A stretch of DNA of 64,000 nt from Oceanisphaera profunda (GTDB taxonomy: Bacteria > Pseudomonadota > Gammaproteobacteria > Enterobacterales > Aeromonadaceae): the NCBI RefSeq assembly GCF_002157895.1, contig NZ_CP021377.1, positions 3,162,001 to 3,226,000 on the forward strand. Direction: 5' to 3'. Numbering within the stretch: position 1 is the first letter of the stretch; every line of letters starts with the position of its first letter. The notes beneath the pieces are model-generated. The model saw only the letters and a list, made by a program, of their open reading frames with translations, was not told the origin of the DNA and did no database searches. This document shows, one piece after another, positions 46,378 to 55,842 of this stretch. Made by a program: the position numbers and the translations under genes.

Positions 46378-47565
46378 TCAGTGCGCGCCGCCGGCGTAGT
46401 CTGATGAGTGTTTTTGTAGGTACTTGAGTACCAGCGCTTGGGTGTCCGCATCCATATTGGTAAAGCCCACCATACCGGCAAACATGCCAGGCCAGGTATT
46501 GGCATCAAAGTGGCCTTCTGCCGGTTGTGAGTGGCACACACTGCAGCCGCTGCGATAGGTATCGCGTGCATAGCTCCACAAATCTTCAGCATCCGGTAGC
46601 AGGGCGCCCGACTCGGCCCATAGCGCAATATTCACTTGCTCCCAAGGCAGGCCGGTCATGGGGTCTTCTTTGGCCTCACTCGTTACTTCTACTAACTGTT
46701 CGTTTTGCGCTACGGCTTTATCCAGCACCATATTGGGAATATTCATGCCGAAGTCTTCATACCACACCCGCCCAAAGCCACGGGTTTTGCGCCAAGACGG
46801 CACCGCAACTTGTACGACATCGCCTTTGCGTTGTACCAGCGTTACTGGGGCTGCTGCTTCTAGCTCACCGGCTTCTTGAGTGAGGGCTTCGTCTAAGTAC
46901 AAGGTAATGGCTTTCACCGCATAATAATGTTCACCATCTTTTACTTTTAAGCTGTGCGCTCTTTGCTCAAGTTGATCCAGTGCTGGGTCTTTAAACACCA
47001 TGGTCTCGGGGAGTTGGTGAGCAATACCTTTATGACAGTCCACACAGCTTTGGTCGCGCTCGGCGGCGGGCTTCATAAAACGTTTGGCGGTATCGGACAT
47101 TTTGTCCCAATCCATGCTGTTGTAATCATGGCAATTTCGACACTCAAGAGAGCCGTTGGCGGCAAAGCGCGCCCATTCGTGTTGAGCCAGCTCTAAGCGT
47201 TTATCGAGAAATTTTTCACGGGTGTCGATAGTGCCAAACACCGTGCCCCACACTTCTTTACTGGCTTGCATCTTGCGGGCAATTTTATTGGTCCAATTGT
47301 GTGGCACATGGCAGTCGGGACAGGTGGCGCGCACGCCCGAGCGGTTAGACCAATGAATGGTGTCTTGTAGCTCTTGGTAAACGTTATTTTCCATCTCGTG
47401 GCAACTGATACAAAACTGCTCAGTGTTGGTGACTTCAAGTGCGGTATTAAAGCCGCCCCAAAAGATAACACCGGCCACAAAGCCGCCTATGGTCAGCGCG
47501 CCCAAGCTAATGTGTACCGAGGGCCGGCGCAGCGTAGTCCAGAATTTTTTCATAAATGTCAGCAT
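46378..47565 (-). CDS. torC: Pentahaem c-type cytochrome TorC
   Basis: A quinol-oxidising, membrane-anchored cytochrome of the NapC/NirT family that feeds electrons to TorA. The 395-residue product has an N-terminal anchor ([20 protein letters not shown]) and five CxxCH haem sites: CISCH, CPDCH, CRNCH, CVDCH in the NapC-like half and CSVCH in the C-terminal TorC domain, which faces TorA. Start chosen at ATG 47565, where GAG lies 6 nt upstream; ATG 47577 or 47553 are possible. Together with TorA and TorE it forms an electron chain needing cytochrome c maturation. Confidence 0.95.
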   Translation of the reverse strand: MLTFMKKFWTTLRRPSVHISLGALTIGGFVAGVIFWGGFNTALEVTNTEQFCISCHEMENNVYQELQDTIHWSNRSGVRATCPDCHVPHNWTNKIARKMQASKEVWGTVFGTIDTREKFLDKRLELAQHEWARFAANGSLECRNCHDYNSMDWDKMSDTAKRFMKPAAERDQSCVDCHKGIAHQLPETMVFKDPALDQLEQRAHSLKVKDGEHYYAVKAITLYLDEALTQEAGELEAAAPVTLVQRKGDVVQVAVPSWRKTRGFGRVWYEDFGMNIPNMVLDKAVAQNEQLVEVTSEAKEDPMTGLPWEQVNIALWAESGALLPDAEDLWSYARDTYRSGCSVCHSQPAEGHFDANTWPGMFAGMVGFTNMDADTQALVLKYLQKHSSDYAGGAH

Positions 47566-47610
47566 GAGTTCTCGCATCAAGGATTCATAAGTCAGTTGTT
47601 ATTGTTATTT

Positions 47611-47772
47611 TTAGCCGTGGCCAGGTGGGCCAAACAGCATTTGCAAGAACCAGACACTAAAGCCGTACCCGGCCACAATGATCACACTGAGCAGAGGAAT
47701 AAGTATGACGGTCAGTAATAAGAAAGTGCGCCATTCTTGGCGGCGTGAAGTGGGGGCGGTTGCTGATTTCAT
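47611..47772 (-). CDS. torE: TorE/NapE-family small membrane protein
   Basis: A 53-residue protein with one membrane helix (FLLLTVILIPLLSVIIVAGYGF) and the family-typical C-terminus LQMLFGPPGHG. ATG 47772 has AAGGA at 8 nt; a 10-codon longer frame is rejected. TorE is the first gene of Shewanella torECAD. Its role is not settled; association with the cytochrome is the usual assumption. It lies just upstream of torC with 45 bp between. Confidence 0.9.
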   Translation of the reverse strand: MKSATAPTSRRQEWRTFLLLTVILIPLLSVIIVAGYGFSVWFLQMLFGPPGHG

Positions 47773-47885
47773 GGCGTTATCCTTACGGTTTGAGTGCGGC
47801 ATCCTAGTCGGGTTTAGGTGGCATGACAGCGTATTCAGCGCTGGCTGTCAGCCTAATAACCCTGTTTGTTAACTTAATAACTTAG

Positions 47886-47907
47886 ACAATAACCTTAAAG
47901 TTATTGT
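47886..47907. promoter_or_regulatory. Perfect 8-bp inverted repeat upstream of torE
   Basis: ACAATAAC, six bases, GTTATTGT, about 114 bp upstream of the torE start within the divergent torE/purine permease region (47773-48122). It looks like an operator for a dimeric regulator; which one is unknown. Confidence 0.45.
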
Positions 47908-47975
47908 GGTTCCGTATGGTGAGCATGATGCTATAAAGGATAGCGTAAGGCTAATATATAATACTGTTCAGCAAC

Positions 47976-47989
47976 TTGATCGCAGTCAA
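47976..47989. promoter_or_regulatory. FNR/EtrA-like site in the tor control region
   Basis: TTGATCGCAGTCAA agrees with TTGAT-N4-ATCAA at 9 of 10 defined positions. It lies about 200 bp upstream of torE and 134 bp upstream of the divergent permease gene. FNR-family control of TMAO respiration is plausible, but the distance to torE is long. Confidence 0.45.
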
Positions 47990-48122
47990 TGAAATGTCAA
48001 AAAACTACTTTTCTAAAATATTCATCTGTGATGCAACATTAAGCAGAGGGCTAATTATTGCCAACGGAGCCTTTTGAGACGATACTTTGCGACAACTTCT
48101 ATCGCTACAGTAGGCACTTACC

Positions 48123-49415
48123 ATGCTAGATAAATATTTTAAGTTACAACAAAAGGGCACTAACGTGCGCCAAGAGGTCGTCGCCGGTATTACGACTTTC
48201 TTGACCATGGCTTACATTATTTTTGTGAACCCGTCTATTTTGTCCGAGGCGGGCATGGATTACGGCGCCGTGTTTGTGGCCACCTGTTTGGCTGCCGCTA
48301 TTGGCTGCTTTATTATGGGCTTGTGGGCCAACTATCCCATCGCTTTAGCGCCAGGCATGGGCTTAAACGCCTTTTTCACCTATACAGTGGTGTTGTCTGA
48401 AGGCTACAGCTGGGAAAGCGCCTTAGGGGCGGTGTTCTTCTCGGGCTGTATTTTTGTGCTGTTAAGTTTATTTAAAGTGCGCGAGTGGATTATTAACTCA
48501 ATCCCTGGGCCGCTAAAAATTGGTATCGCCGCCGGTATTGGTTTGTTTCTGGCATTAGTGGGCTTAAAAAACGCCGGCATCATTGTTGATAACCCCGCCA
48601 CCCTAGTGGGCTTAGGTGACATGGGCAGCTTGCCGGTATTACTGGGCACCTTAGGCTTCTTCTTGATCATTGGCTTGGCGGCGCGCGGCATGCGCGGTGC
48701 AGTTATGATTGGCATTCTGATCATTACTGCCTTGGCGGTTATCTTGGGCGATGTGGAGTATCAAGGTTTGGTATCAACGCCGCCGTCCATCTTACCGACC
48801 TTTATGCAGCTCGATATTGCCGGTGCGTTTAATATCGGCATGCTGTCGGTGATTTTTGCTTTCCTGTTTGTCGACCTATTTGATACCTCCGGCACCCTGA
48901 TTGCGGTGGCCCAGCGCGGCAAGATGCTCGACGAACAAGGCCGCTTACCGCGCCTCGGTCGTGCCTTATTGGCGGACAGTACCGCGTCTATTGCCGGCTC
49001 TTTGCTGGGGACTTCTACCACTACCTCTTATGTAGAAAGTACCGCCGGTGTCGCCGCTGGTGGTCGTACCGGCTTAACCGCCGTAGTCACCGGCCTGTTA
49101 TTTATTGCCGCGCTGTTATTCTCGCCGTTAGCCGGCATGGTGCCTGCCTATGCTACGGCTGGTGCGCTGGTTTATGTTGCCGTGTTAATGATGGGTCAGC
49201 TCAGTCACCTGCATTGGGATGACATCACTGAAGCCGTACCCGCGGTAGTGGTGTTAGTGATGATGCCATTCTCATTTTCAATAGCAAACGGCATTGCCTT
49301 TGGCTTTATTAGCTTCGTGGCGGTGAAAGTGTTAGCCGGTCGCCATAAAGAAGTGAGCCCTGTGGTATGGGGACTCGGCGCATTATTCGTGCTGAAATTC
49401 GCGGTAGGGATTTAA
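48123..49415 (+). CDS. NCS2-family purine permease (AzgA/GhxP-like)
   Basis: A 430-residue inner-membrane purine transporter, probably a proton symporter for adenine, guanine or hypoxanthine. Blocks of the AzgA-like subfamily are clear: QEVVAGITTFLTMAYIIFVN, ALAPGMGLNAFFTY, FVDLFDTSGTLIAVA, and GTSTTTSYVESTAGVAAGGR. About twelve to fourteen hydrophobic segments. Which base it takes cannot be read from sequence. It is divergent from torE and ends at a shared bidirectional terminator facing asnS. Confidence 0.92.
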   Translation: MLDKYFKLQQKGTNVRQEVVAGITTFLTMAYIIFVNPSILSEAGMDYGAVFVATCLAAAIGCFIMGLWANYPIALAPGMGLNAFFTYTVVLSEGYSWESALGAVFFSGCIFVLLSLFKVREWIINSIPGPLKIGIAAGIGLFLALVGLKNAGIIVDNPATLVGLGDMGSLPVLLGTLGFFLIIGLAARGMRGAVMIGILIITALAVILGDVEYQGLVSTPPSILPTFMQLDIAGAFNIGMLSVIFAFLFVDLFDTSGTLIAVAQRGKMLDEQGRLPRLGRALLADSTASIAGSLLGTSTTTSYVESTAGVAAGGRTGLTAVVTGLLFIAALLFSPLAGMVPAYATAGALVYVAVLMMGQLSHLHWDDITEAVPAVVVLVMMPFSFSIANGIAFGFISFVAVKVLAGRHKEVSPVVWGLGALFVLKFAVGI

Positions 49416-49510
49416 CTAAAAGCAGCGCCGATACCGGGTCGAGCCCGGCATGACGGAGCTAAGCGCCCGGCGCCCAGCTTAAGATAAAAGCCGAGATTAA
49501 AGATCTCTTC

Positions 49511-49632
49511 GCCACGGAATACACGGAACGACACGGAAAGTGAAAACTAACTAAAGAAAATTTTTGGGTTTAGACCTTACAATAAAATATATTCTTTGAT
49601 TTTCGTCCGTGCGCTTCCGTGTATTCCGTGGC
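49511..49632. repeat. MITE-like element with 32-bp inverted ends (122 bp)
   Basis: The left end GCCACGGAATACACGGAACG and the right end CTTCCGTGTATTCCGTGGC are almost perfect inverted repeats, with a second CACGGA block inside each. The core is AT-rich. It is the best preserved member of the family and lies between the purine permease gene and asnS. The region 49416-49739 has no gene. Confidence 0.8.
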
Positions 49633-49686
49633 AAAAATAGCTCTAGTTTTGGTGTTTTTATTTAGCTCGTCGCTGTTATTAACCTA

Positions 49687-49715
49687 TAAAAAAACCCCGC
49701 GGTTGCGGGGTTTTT
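49687..49715. terminator. Bidirectional terminator between the purine permease gene and asnS
   Basis: AACCCCGC / GCGGGGTT stem with a GGTT loop, A-run before and T-run after. It can serve both convergent genes. Confidence 0.9.
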
Positions 49716-49739
49716 GCTTTCTAGCCGAGTGCCGTTGAA

Positions 49740-51140
49740 TTAAAAATCGGCGTGGCGTGGGGTACGTGGGAAGGGGATAACGTCACGTACGTTGCCCATG
49801 CCGGTCACGTAAGCCACCAAGCGCTCAAAGCCTAAGCCAAAGCCCGAGTGTGGCACAGTGCCGTAGCGGCGCAGGTCGCGATACCAGCCATAGTCTTCTG
49901 GGTTTAAGCCCATAGACACCATGCGCTCGTCCAGCACTTCCAGCACTTCTTCACGCTGAGAGCCACCGATGATCTCACCAATGCCTGGCGCTAATACGTC
50001 CATGGCGGCCACGGTTTTACCGTCGGCGTTCAACTTCATGTAGAAAGACTTAATGTCTTTCGGGTAGTTTTTAACGACCACTGGCGCTTTAAAGTGCTCT
50101 TCTGCCAAGTAGCGCTCGTGCTCTGAAGACAGGTCAATGCCCCATTCCACGGCAAACTCAAACTTCTTACCGCTGGCCTTTAAGATTTCGATGGCGTCAG
50201 TGTAATCCACCTGAGCGAAGTCTTTTTCAACGAAGTCTTGCAGACGGGTGATGGCGTCTTTGTCTACGCGCTGGGCGAAGAAGTCCATGTCATCCATGCG
50301 CTCAGCCAATACGGCGTTAAACACATATTTCAACATGTGCTCGGCTAAGTTGGCTACGTCGTCCAAATCGGCAAAGGCGACTTCTGGCTCTATCATCCAA
50401 AACTCCGCCAAGTGACGGCTGGTGTTGGAGTTCTCGGCTCTAAAAGTCGGGCCAAAGGTGTACACCTTGCTCATGGCACAGGCATAGGCTTCGGCGTTCA
50501 GCTGACCAGATACCGTTAAGAAAGTCTCTTTACCGAAGAAGTCTTCAGAAAAATCTACTTTGCCAAGGTCGGTGCGCGGTAAGTTTTCTAAATCCAGCGT
50601 AGACACGCGGAACATTTCACCGGCGCCTTCGCAGTCTGAGGCAGTGATCAAAGGCGTAGCCACCCAAGCATAACCGTTTTCATGGAAGAAACGGTGAATG
50701 GCTTGGGCCAAGCAGTTACGCACGCGAGTCACGGCACCCATCATGTTGGTGCGCGGGCGCAGGTGCGCATATTCGCGCAAATATTCGATGGAGTGACGCT
50801 TGGCCGCCATCGGGTAGCTGTCTGGATCTTCAACCCAGCCAATGACTTTCACGTCTGTGGCTTGCAGTTCAAAGTCTTGGCCTTGGCCTTGAGAGGCATC
50901 AACGGTGCCCGTTATTTCAACGGAACAGCCGGTGGTGACGCGTACCACCTCAGACTGATAATTCGCAACGCTATTAGGCACCACAGCCTGCACAGGATTA
51001 AAGCAGCTACCATCGTGGACGGCCAAAAACGAAATGCCGGCTTTAGAATCGCGGCGGGTGCGAATCCACCCCTTAACGGTGACGGTGGTGCCTACCGGGT
51101 ATTTACCCGCTAGCACATCAGTAACGGATGCGTGGCTCAT
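49740..51140 (-). CDS. asnS: Asparaginyl-tRNA synthetase
   Basis: AsnS charges tRNA-Asn. The 466-residue length equals that of E. coli. An N-terminal OB-fold ([20 protein letters not shown]) binds the anticodon, and the class II catalytic core shows motif 2 ([25 protein letters not shown]) and motif 3 ([16 protein letters not shown]). It ends with the canonical [21 protein letters not shown] site precedes the ATG. Its presence means asparaginyl-tRNA need not be made by transamidation. Confidence 0.98.
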   Translation of the reverse strand: MSHASVTDVLAGKYPVGTTVTVKGWIRTRRDSKAGISFLAVHDGSCFNPVQAVVPNSVANYQSEVVRVTTGCSVEITGTVDASQGQGQDFELQATDVKVIGWVEDPDSYPMAAKRHSIEYLREYAHLRPRTNMMGAVTRVRNCLAQAIHRFFHENGYAWVATPLITASDCEGAGEMFRVSTLDLENLPRTDLGKVDFSEDFFGKETFLTVSGQLNAEAYACAMSKVYTFGPTFRAENSNTSRHLAEFWMIEPEVAFADLDDVANLAEHMLKYVFNAVLAERMDDMDFFAQRVDKDAITRLQDFVEKDFAQVDYTDAIEILKASGKKFEFAVEWGIDLSSEHERYLAEEHFKAPVVVKNYPKDIKSFYMKLNADGKTVAAMDVLAPGIGEIIGGSQREEVLEVLDERMVSMGLNPEDYGWYRDLRRYGTVPHSGFGLGFERLVAYVTGMGNVRDVIPFPRTPRHADF

Positions 51141-51259
51141 GTAAAATCGCTCTCCAGCTTTAACTAAATCGGCAACAGCCGATAAACTATATAGATAAGG
51201 CAGCTAATGTTACCCGTGTACACTCAGGACTCAAGCAAAAAATTGCAGAGGAGGCAGAC

Positions 51260-51604
51260 ATGGCAACACCGCCTTTTAATTGGCTGAACAAGCTATTAAT
51301 AGCAATGACAGTCGGGGGTTGGGCGCTGTATGTGTTGTTATTGCTGATATTTCACTACGGTCGGCCCGAGCAAAATTTTGGCTACCTGAAACATCAACAA
51401 ATACCAGTACGCGCCGAGTGGCTAAGCTTACATCATTTTTGGTTTCATGCGGGAATTTGGGGTGCCTTAGGGCTAGCAGTCACCGCCTTTACCTTAGTGC
51501 ATTTAAAAGGCCGGGCCCATTTACAATATCTAAAAATATACCTAGCACTGCTGGGGGCCGCCGCCATCTTTACCCTGTTGCTGGTCACCTTTTCGCCGCG
51601 TTAA
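51260..51604 (+). CDS. Small integral membrane protein of unknown function
   Basis: A 114-residue protein with three predicted membrane helices (about 13-32, 62-80 and 90-110) and a short histidine-containing loop (EWLSLHHFWFHAG). GAGGAGGC precedes the ATG. I do not recognise the family. It stands alone between divergent asnS and the following GGDEF gene. Confidence 0.7.
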   Translation: MATPPFNWLNKLLIAMTVGGWALYVLLLLIFHYGRPEQNFGYLKHQQIPVRAEWLSLHHFWFHAGIWGALGLAVTAFTLVHLKGRAHLQYLKIYLALLGAAAIFTLLLVTFSPR

Positions 51605-51668
51605 CCGCCAGCATATAGCCTAATGAATCCGTGACGCATTGTGTTATTCTTATCGTCCATATTATTAA

Positions 51669-53777
51669 ATGGCCGCATCTGGCTGCAGCAAGGTTTGTTC
51701 ACTTATATTTATGACGCATACATTTTTATTACATCACAGCAAACCTCTACAATCTGCACTCGCGGAGTCACTTACCGATTTACCCATAAAGCGCTTAATA
51801 TTTAAGCGCTTTATGCTGCTTTTCTTGTTGTTCTGCACCTTGGTAGGAGCGTTAGCCGGTCCTATCTATTGGCAATATGCACAAGAGCAGCAAGAGCGGC
51901 TGTTGGCCCAAGAAGAAACCTCCGTGGTGGCCACCACGCAGATGATCCAAAAAGAGATGTATGAACAGTTGCATCTGTTGGAGCTCTTAAAAAACTCCCC
52001 CGCCATGGTCGAGTACTTAAGCAGTGGTAGTACAAGTGATCGCGCTCGCCTTGAACTGCTGTTCAAAAATACCGCCAATACCTATCACCGTTTTGATCAA
52101 ATTCGTCTATTGGATAATTCCGGACATGAATTAGTGCGGATCAACATGCCCGAGGGTGAAGCGCAGGCGGTGTCTACCGAGCGGCTGCAAGATAAATCAC
52201 AGCGTTATTACTTTAGCGAAGCCCAAACGTTGGCCGCAGATCAGGTATTTGTGTCGCGCATGGACTTAAACGTAGAGCAGGGCGTGATTGAACAACCACA
52301 CAAGCCCATGCTGCGCTTTGTGACCCCGGTACTGGATGTGGACGGTGTTAGGGCGGGCGTACTGATACTCAATTTTATGGCCCAAGATATGTTGGAGCGT
52401 TTTCGCTTACAAATGTCGCGCCGTATCGATCAGCAAGGTATGTTGCTTGACCCGCAAGGCTTCTGGCTTAGCAACCATAAGCGCAGCAATGAATGGGGCG
52501 CTGACTTAGGTCAACCCAATCATAATTTTGCCACTCTGTATCCCGATGCCTGGCCAAGCGTGGCCGCGCAAGACTCAGGGCTGGTGGAAACCGCCCAAGG
52601 CCTGTTTCGCTTTCAGAGCATAGATCCCTTTGTTTTCTCTCCTCGTCAACAAACGGATTTTCGGCTGCAACATGGGGTACAGCTGTCTGATACCACTCTT
52701 GCCAATACCGCGTGGAAGCTGGTGATATTTTTACCTAAAGAAATGATCCAAGCGCAGTCAGTGTTGTATCAGCCCTTGGGGCGCGCCGTATTGGCGTTAA
52801 TACTGCTGAGCTTGGCGGTGGCGGCGTGGTTATTGGCCTATAACAAAGTGCATAAACAGCTGCGCCAGCGCTATGACCAAACGGTAACGGCGGAATTGAG
52901 TGACCTATATGAGCATGCGCCCTGTGGTTATCACAGCCTAGATGCTAACGGTCACTTTATTCGCATTAATCAAACTGAGCTGGAATGGCTGGGTTATGAG
53001 CAGGAAGAGGTGGTGGGTCAGCCGTTTGTTAACTTTTTAACGCCCGACAGTCAGCTGCGTTTCGCTGAATTCTTTGAGTTGCTTAAAACCGAGCAAGAAA
53101 TCGACAATATAGTGTTAGAGATGCAGTGCAAAGATGGCTCTACTTTTTATGTGTCCACCTCGGCGACCTCACTTAAAGACCAAGCAGGACATTTTGCCAT
53201 TGCTCGCACCAGTGTGTTTGATATTACCGACCGTATACAGCTAGAAAGAAAGTTAGAACAGTTAGCTAATATTGATGCCCTGACCCATATCAGTAATCGC
53301 CGCCACTTTTATGAACGCGGTGAGCTGGAATTTAAACGGGCGGTGCGTTACCAACATGCGCTGGCAATATTGATGTTTGATATTGACTACTTTAAACGGG
53401 TTAACGACACCTACGGCCATGACGGCGGCGATGTAGTACTCAAACAACTGGCTAAAACCGTAGATGACAGCCTGCGAGACCTAGATGTATTTGCCCGTTT
53501 TGGCGGTGAAGAATTTATTGCCTTGTTGCCAGAATTGTCCGCTGAGCAAGCCACCTTAGTGGCGGAGCGCCTACGCCAAGAAATCGCTGACATGCCAGTA
53601 GTCATGCCCTCAGGTGAGACCATGAACATCACAGTGTCTATCGGCTTTGCCATGTTAACAGCACAAGATAAACAACTCGACGCCTTCATTAAAAAAGCCG
53701 ACTTGGCGTTATATCAAGCCAAAGAACAAGGCCGTAATCGGGTGATTGAATACCAAGGCACAGTGACGACTGAGTAA
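51669..53777 (+). CDS. Membrane diguanylate cyclase with extracytoplasmic sensor, PAS and GGDEF domains
   Basis: A protein of up to 702 residues that makes c-di-GMP. A first helix (FMLLFLLFCTLVGALAGPIY), a periplasmic Cache-like sensor of about 310 residues (DQIRLLDNSGHELVRINMPE, LRFVTPVLDVDGVRAGVLIL), a second helix (AVLALILLSLAVAAWLLAY), a PAS domain (about 415-535, LGYEQEEVVGQPFVNFL) and a GGDEF domain at the end. The active site is FGGEEF, and RDLD five residues before it is an RxxD inhibitory site, so product feedback is likely. There is no EAL domain. The start is unclear: ATG 51669 or ATG 51711, neither with a good ribosome site. Confidence 0.9.
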   Translation: MAASGCSKVCSLIFMTHTFLLHHSKPLQSALAESLTDLPIKRLIFKRFMLLFLLFCTLVGALAGPIYWQYAQEQQERLLAQEETSVVATTQMIQKEMYEQLHLLELLKNSPAMVEYLSSGSTSDRARLELLFKNTANTYHRFDQIRLLDNSGHELVRINMPEGEAQAVSTERLQDKSQRYYFSEAQTLAADQVFVSRMDLNVEQGVIEQPHKPMLRFVTPVLDVDGVRAGVLILNFMAQDMLERFRLQMSRRIDQQGMLLDPQGFWLSNHKRSNEWGADLGQPNHNFATLYPDAWPSVAAQDSGLVETAQGLFRFQSIDPFVFSPRQQTDFRLQHGVQLSDTTLANTAWKLVIFLPKEMIQAQSVLYQPLGRAVLALILLSLAVAAWLLAYNKVHKQLRQRYDQTVTAELSDLYEHAPCGYHSLDANGHFIRINQTELEWLGYEQEEVVGQPFVNFLTPDSQLRFAEFFELLKTEQEIDNIVLEMQCKDGSTFYVSTSATSLKDQAGHFAIARTSVFDITDRIQLERKLEQLANIDALTHISNRRHFYERGELEFKRAVRYQHALAILMFDIDYFKRVNDTYGHDGGDVVLKQLAKTVDDSLRDLDVFARFGGEEFIALLPELSAEQATLVAERLRQEIADMPVVMPSGETMNITVSIGFAMLTAQDKQLDAFIKKADLALYQAKEQGRNRVIEYQGTVTTE

Positions 53778-53780
53778 AAG

Positions 53781-54083
53781 TCGGTGTTTGTTGTTTGCCG
53801 TCATCCTGACGCACGTCAGGATCTCGCTTTGGGTATTAGAAACAAAAGCGAGATACCGAGGTCGTCATGCTGAACTTGATTCAGTATCAGCATGATGGGT
53901 GAGGAAGAGTCGGTGTTTGTTGTTTGCCGTCTTCCTGACGCACGTCAGGATCTTGTTTTGGGTATTAGAAACAAAAGCGAGATACCGAGGTCGTCATGCT
54001 GAACTTGATTCAGTATCGGTATGATGGGTGAGGAAGAATCGGTGTTTGTTGTTTGCCGTCTTCCTGACGCACGTCAGGATCTC
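53781..54083. repeat. Tandem repeat with 129-bp period (about 2.3 copies)
   Basis: Copies begin at 53781, 53910 and 54039 with TCGGTGTTTGTTGTTTGCCG; the third is cut after about 45 bp. Each contains two smaller palindromes, CCTGACGCACGTCAGG and TCATGCTGAACTTGATTCAG-like sequence. Copies one and two differ at only a few positions. It is non-coding and lies just left of the inverted repeat that borders the tad block. Confidence 0.9.
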
Positions 54084-54121
54084 CCGCCGTCTCTTTGGCA
54101 AAGAGGACTTCGCGGGGCCAG

Positions 54122-54336
54122 CATAGCTGGCGGGTTTAAAGATTTACGCCTGCGGTATAACGCGAGAACAAGTGCTCGCCTACAACACCTTAGCCCTTAG
54201 CCATTAAAAGTCCCTTTTAGATCTGATCTCTATTTTTCTGTGGGTTCTGTGGATTCCGTTGCAAAAATAGCTTTGTGGTGTTTTCAATCTTTCTGCCTGC
54301 GGCGTAATGCGAGAACAAGTGTTCGCCTACAAAAAC
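54122..54336. repeat. Left inverted copy of a composite repeat flanking ldt-tadEFG
   Basis: Read left to right: CTGGCGGGTTTAAAGA, GAACAAGTGCTCGCCTACAA, TTAGCCCTTAGCCATTAAAA, CCCTTTTAGATCTGATCTC, TTCTGTGGGTTCTGTGGATT, then a second GAACAAGTGTTCGCCTACAA. The whole is matched in reverse at 58453-58679. The gap 53778-54438 contains this, the 129-bp tandem repeat and about 100 bp of unique sequence before ldt. Confidence 0.88.
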
Positions 54337-54438
54337 CATATTTTCTTAAAAATAAGCATCAAATAACTCCTCTTTTTTGTGCAGAGATTGATTTTCTGTC
54401 CATAATTAGTGTCATTAAGGTCCCAGGGAGGGGAACTG

Positions 54439-55842
54439 ATGTGGCATTTACTGGTGTTGTTACTAGTGCTGAGCTCGCCGTTACAGGCCGCCGAACGGAT
54501 GTGGTGGCATAACGGAGATAATGAACTGAATCAGGCAGGCCAACAATTGGTTGATTTGTTGCTGCCCGAACCCGCCGCGCTAGCGGTTTTATCGCCGGTT
54601 GAACGAGATGCTTGGCTAACCCGAGAATGGCGCCAAGTGCTGGCGGCTCGTGCCAGTTTTAGCCAATTTACGCTGCCTGCTGAACAGAGCAGCGCCGCCT
54701 TTGATCAGGCACAGCAGCAGGGTGAGCTTGGCGATTATCTGCGCCGCCAGCAGCCCGACTACCCCGCCTATCTGCAACTTAAACGTCATTATCATGCCCT
54801 AGCTAATGCCCCGGCCATGGTGCCTTTGCCCGCTGGGCCCGAGGTGCGTGTTGGCGAGCGTGATCGAGCGATTCCGGCGTTGCGTCAACGACTGACCGCG
54901 CTGGGTTATTCTCTAGCAGCACCCCGAGGGCGTGCCGACGCCCTAGACCATCAGTTAAGTGAGCGGCTAACAGCGCTGCAACAAGCGCACGGGCTAGACG
55001 CAAACGGCCGACTCACGGCGGCTACGCGTGCCATTGTAAATAGAACCCCGAATGAGCTACGCACCGAGTTACGCCATAATCTACGCCGTTGGTTGGTGCT
55101 GCCACCCACCGCGCCTGCGCAATATCTGCTAGTGAATATTCCCGCCTATCGGCTCACGCTGTTTAATGCGAGTGGTGCGAGTCTAAACATGAAGGTCATC
55201 GTCGGGCGCCCCGACTGGCCCACCCCTGAGCTTGGCACCTATATCAAGGCGCTTAAGGTCAACCCAGACTGGACGCCCACCGCCAATATTATTCGTGAAG
55301 ACTTGTTACCGGTGCAGCTGCAAGACCGTGGCTTTTTAGGGCGCAATGGCTTCGGCGTGTGGTTGCCGGGCGAAAGCGGGCGTCGAGATCCGGCGACCAT
55401 CAACTGGCACCAACCGCCTGCCGGATTGCGGCTGGTGCAAGCGCCAGGGCCAGATAACGCATTGGGCCGCTTGAAGTTTGAAATGAACAACCCCTTCGAT
55501 ATTTATTTGCATGACACCCCCGACAAACAGCTATTCGGTGAGTCACGCCTGGCCCTGAGCCACGGCTGTGTACGTCTGGCTGAGGCAGACCGCTTGGCAC
55601 AGAGCTTGGGCTGGTCATTACCGGAATATCAACACACCCGCACCTTACCCGCTCACCAGCCAACACCGTTGTTTATGATGTATTTCACCGCTTGGGTGGA
55701 TGAAAGCGGTCAGCTGCAATTTGCCGAAGATATCTATCGTAAAAATAGCGAGCGCAAGAACGATGAACATTTCAAGGGTGAGCATAACAAGGGCGTTTCC
55801 TTAATCTCGGGCGCAACAATAGAAAGGGAGAAACCGGTATGA
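54439..55842 (+). CDS. LdtD (YcbB)-like L,D-transpeptidase coupled to the tad genes
   Basis: A 467-residue exported enzyme with a signal peptide (MWHLLVLLLVLSSPLQA). It has a PG-binding-like region (about 145-205, RAIPALRQRLTALGYSLAAP) and a YkuD catalytic domain whose active site is DIYLHDTPDKQLF followed by SHGCVRLAEADRLA (His and nucleophilic Cys). LdtD enzymes form 3-3 crosslinks in peptidoglycan. It is shorter than E. coli LdtD. ATG 54439 has GGGAGGGG just upstream. The stop overlaps the tadE start as ATGA, so it is translated with the pilus genes. A polar tail (KNSERKNDEHFKGEHNKG) follows the domain. Confidence 0.87.
   Translation: MWHLLVLLLVLSSPLQAAERMWWHNGDNELNQAGQQLVDLLLPEPAALAVLSPVERDAWLTREWRQVLAARASFSQFTLPAEQSSAAFDQAQQQGELGDYLRRQQPDYPAYLQLKRHYHALANAPAMVPLPAGPEVRVGERDRAIPALRQRLTALGYSLAAPRGRADALDHQLSERLTALQQAHGLDANGRLTAATRAIVNRTPNELRTELRHNLRRWLVLPPTAPAQYLLVNIPAYRLTLFNASGASLNMKVIVGRPDWPTPELGTYIKALKVNPDWTPTANIIREDLLPVQLQDRGFLGRNGFGVWLPGESGRRDPATINWHQPPAGLRLVQAPGPDNALGRLKFEMNNPFDIYLHDTPDKQLFGESRLALSHGCVRLAEADRLAQSLGWSLPEYQHTRTLPAHQPTPLFMMYFTAWVDESGQLQFAEDIYRKNSERKNDEHFKGEHNKGVSLISGATIEREKPV

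Noticed and set aside
47964-47973. CTGTTCAGCA as a TorR box upstream of torE
   Set aside because: Only 7 of 10 bases match the E. coli tor box CTGTTCATAT and there is no second copy nearby.
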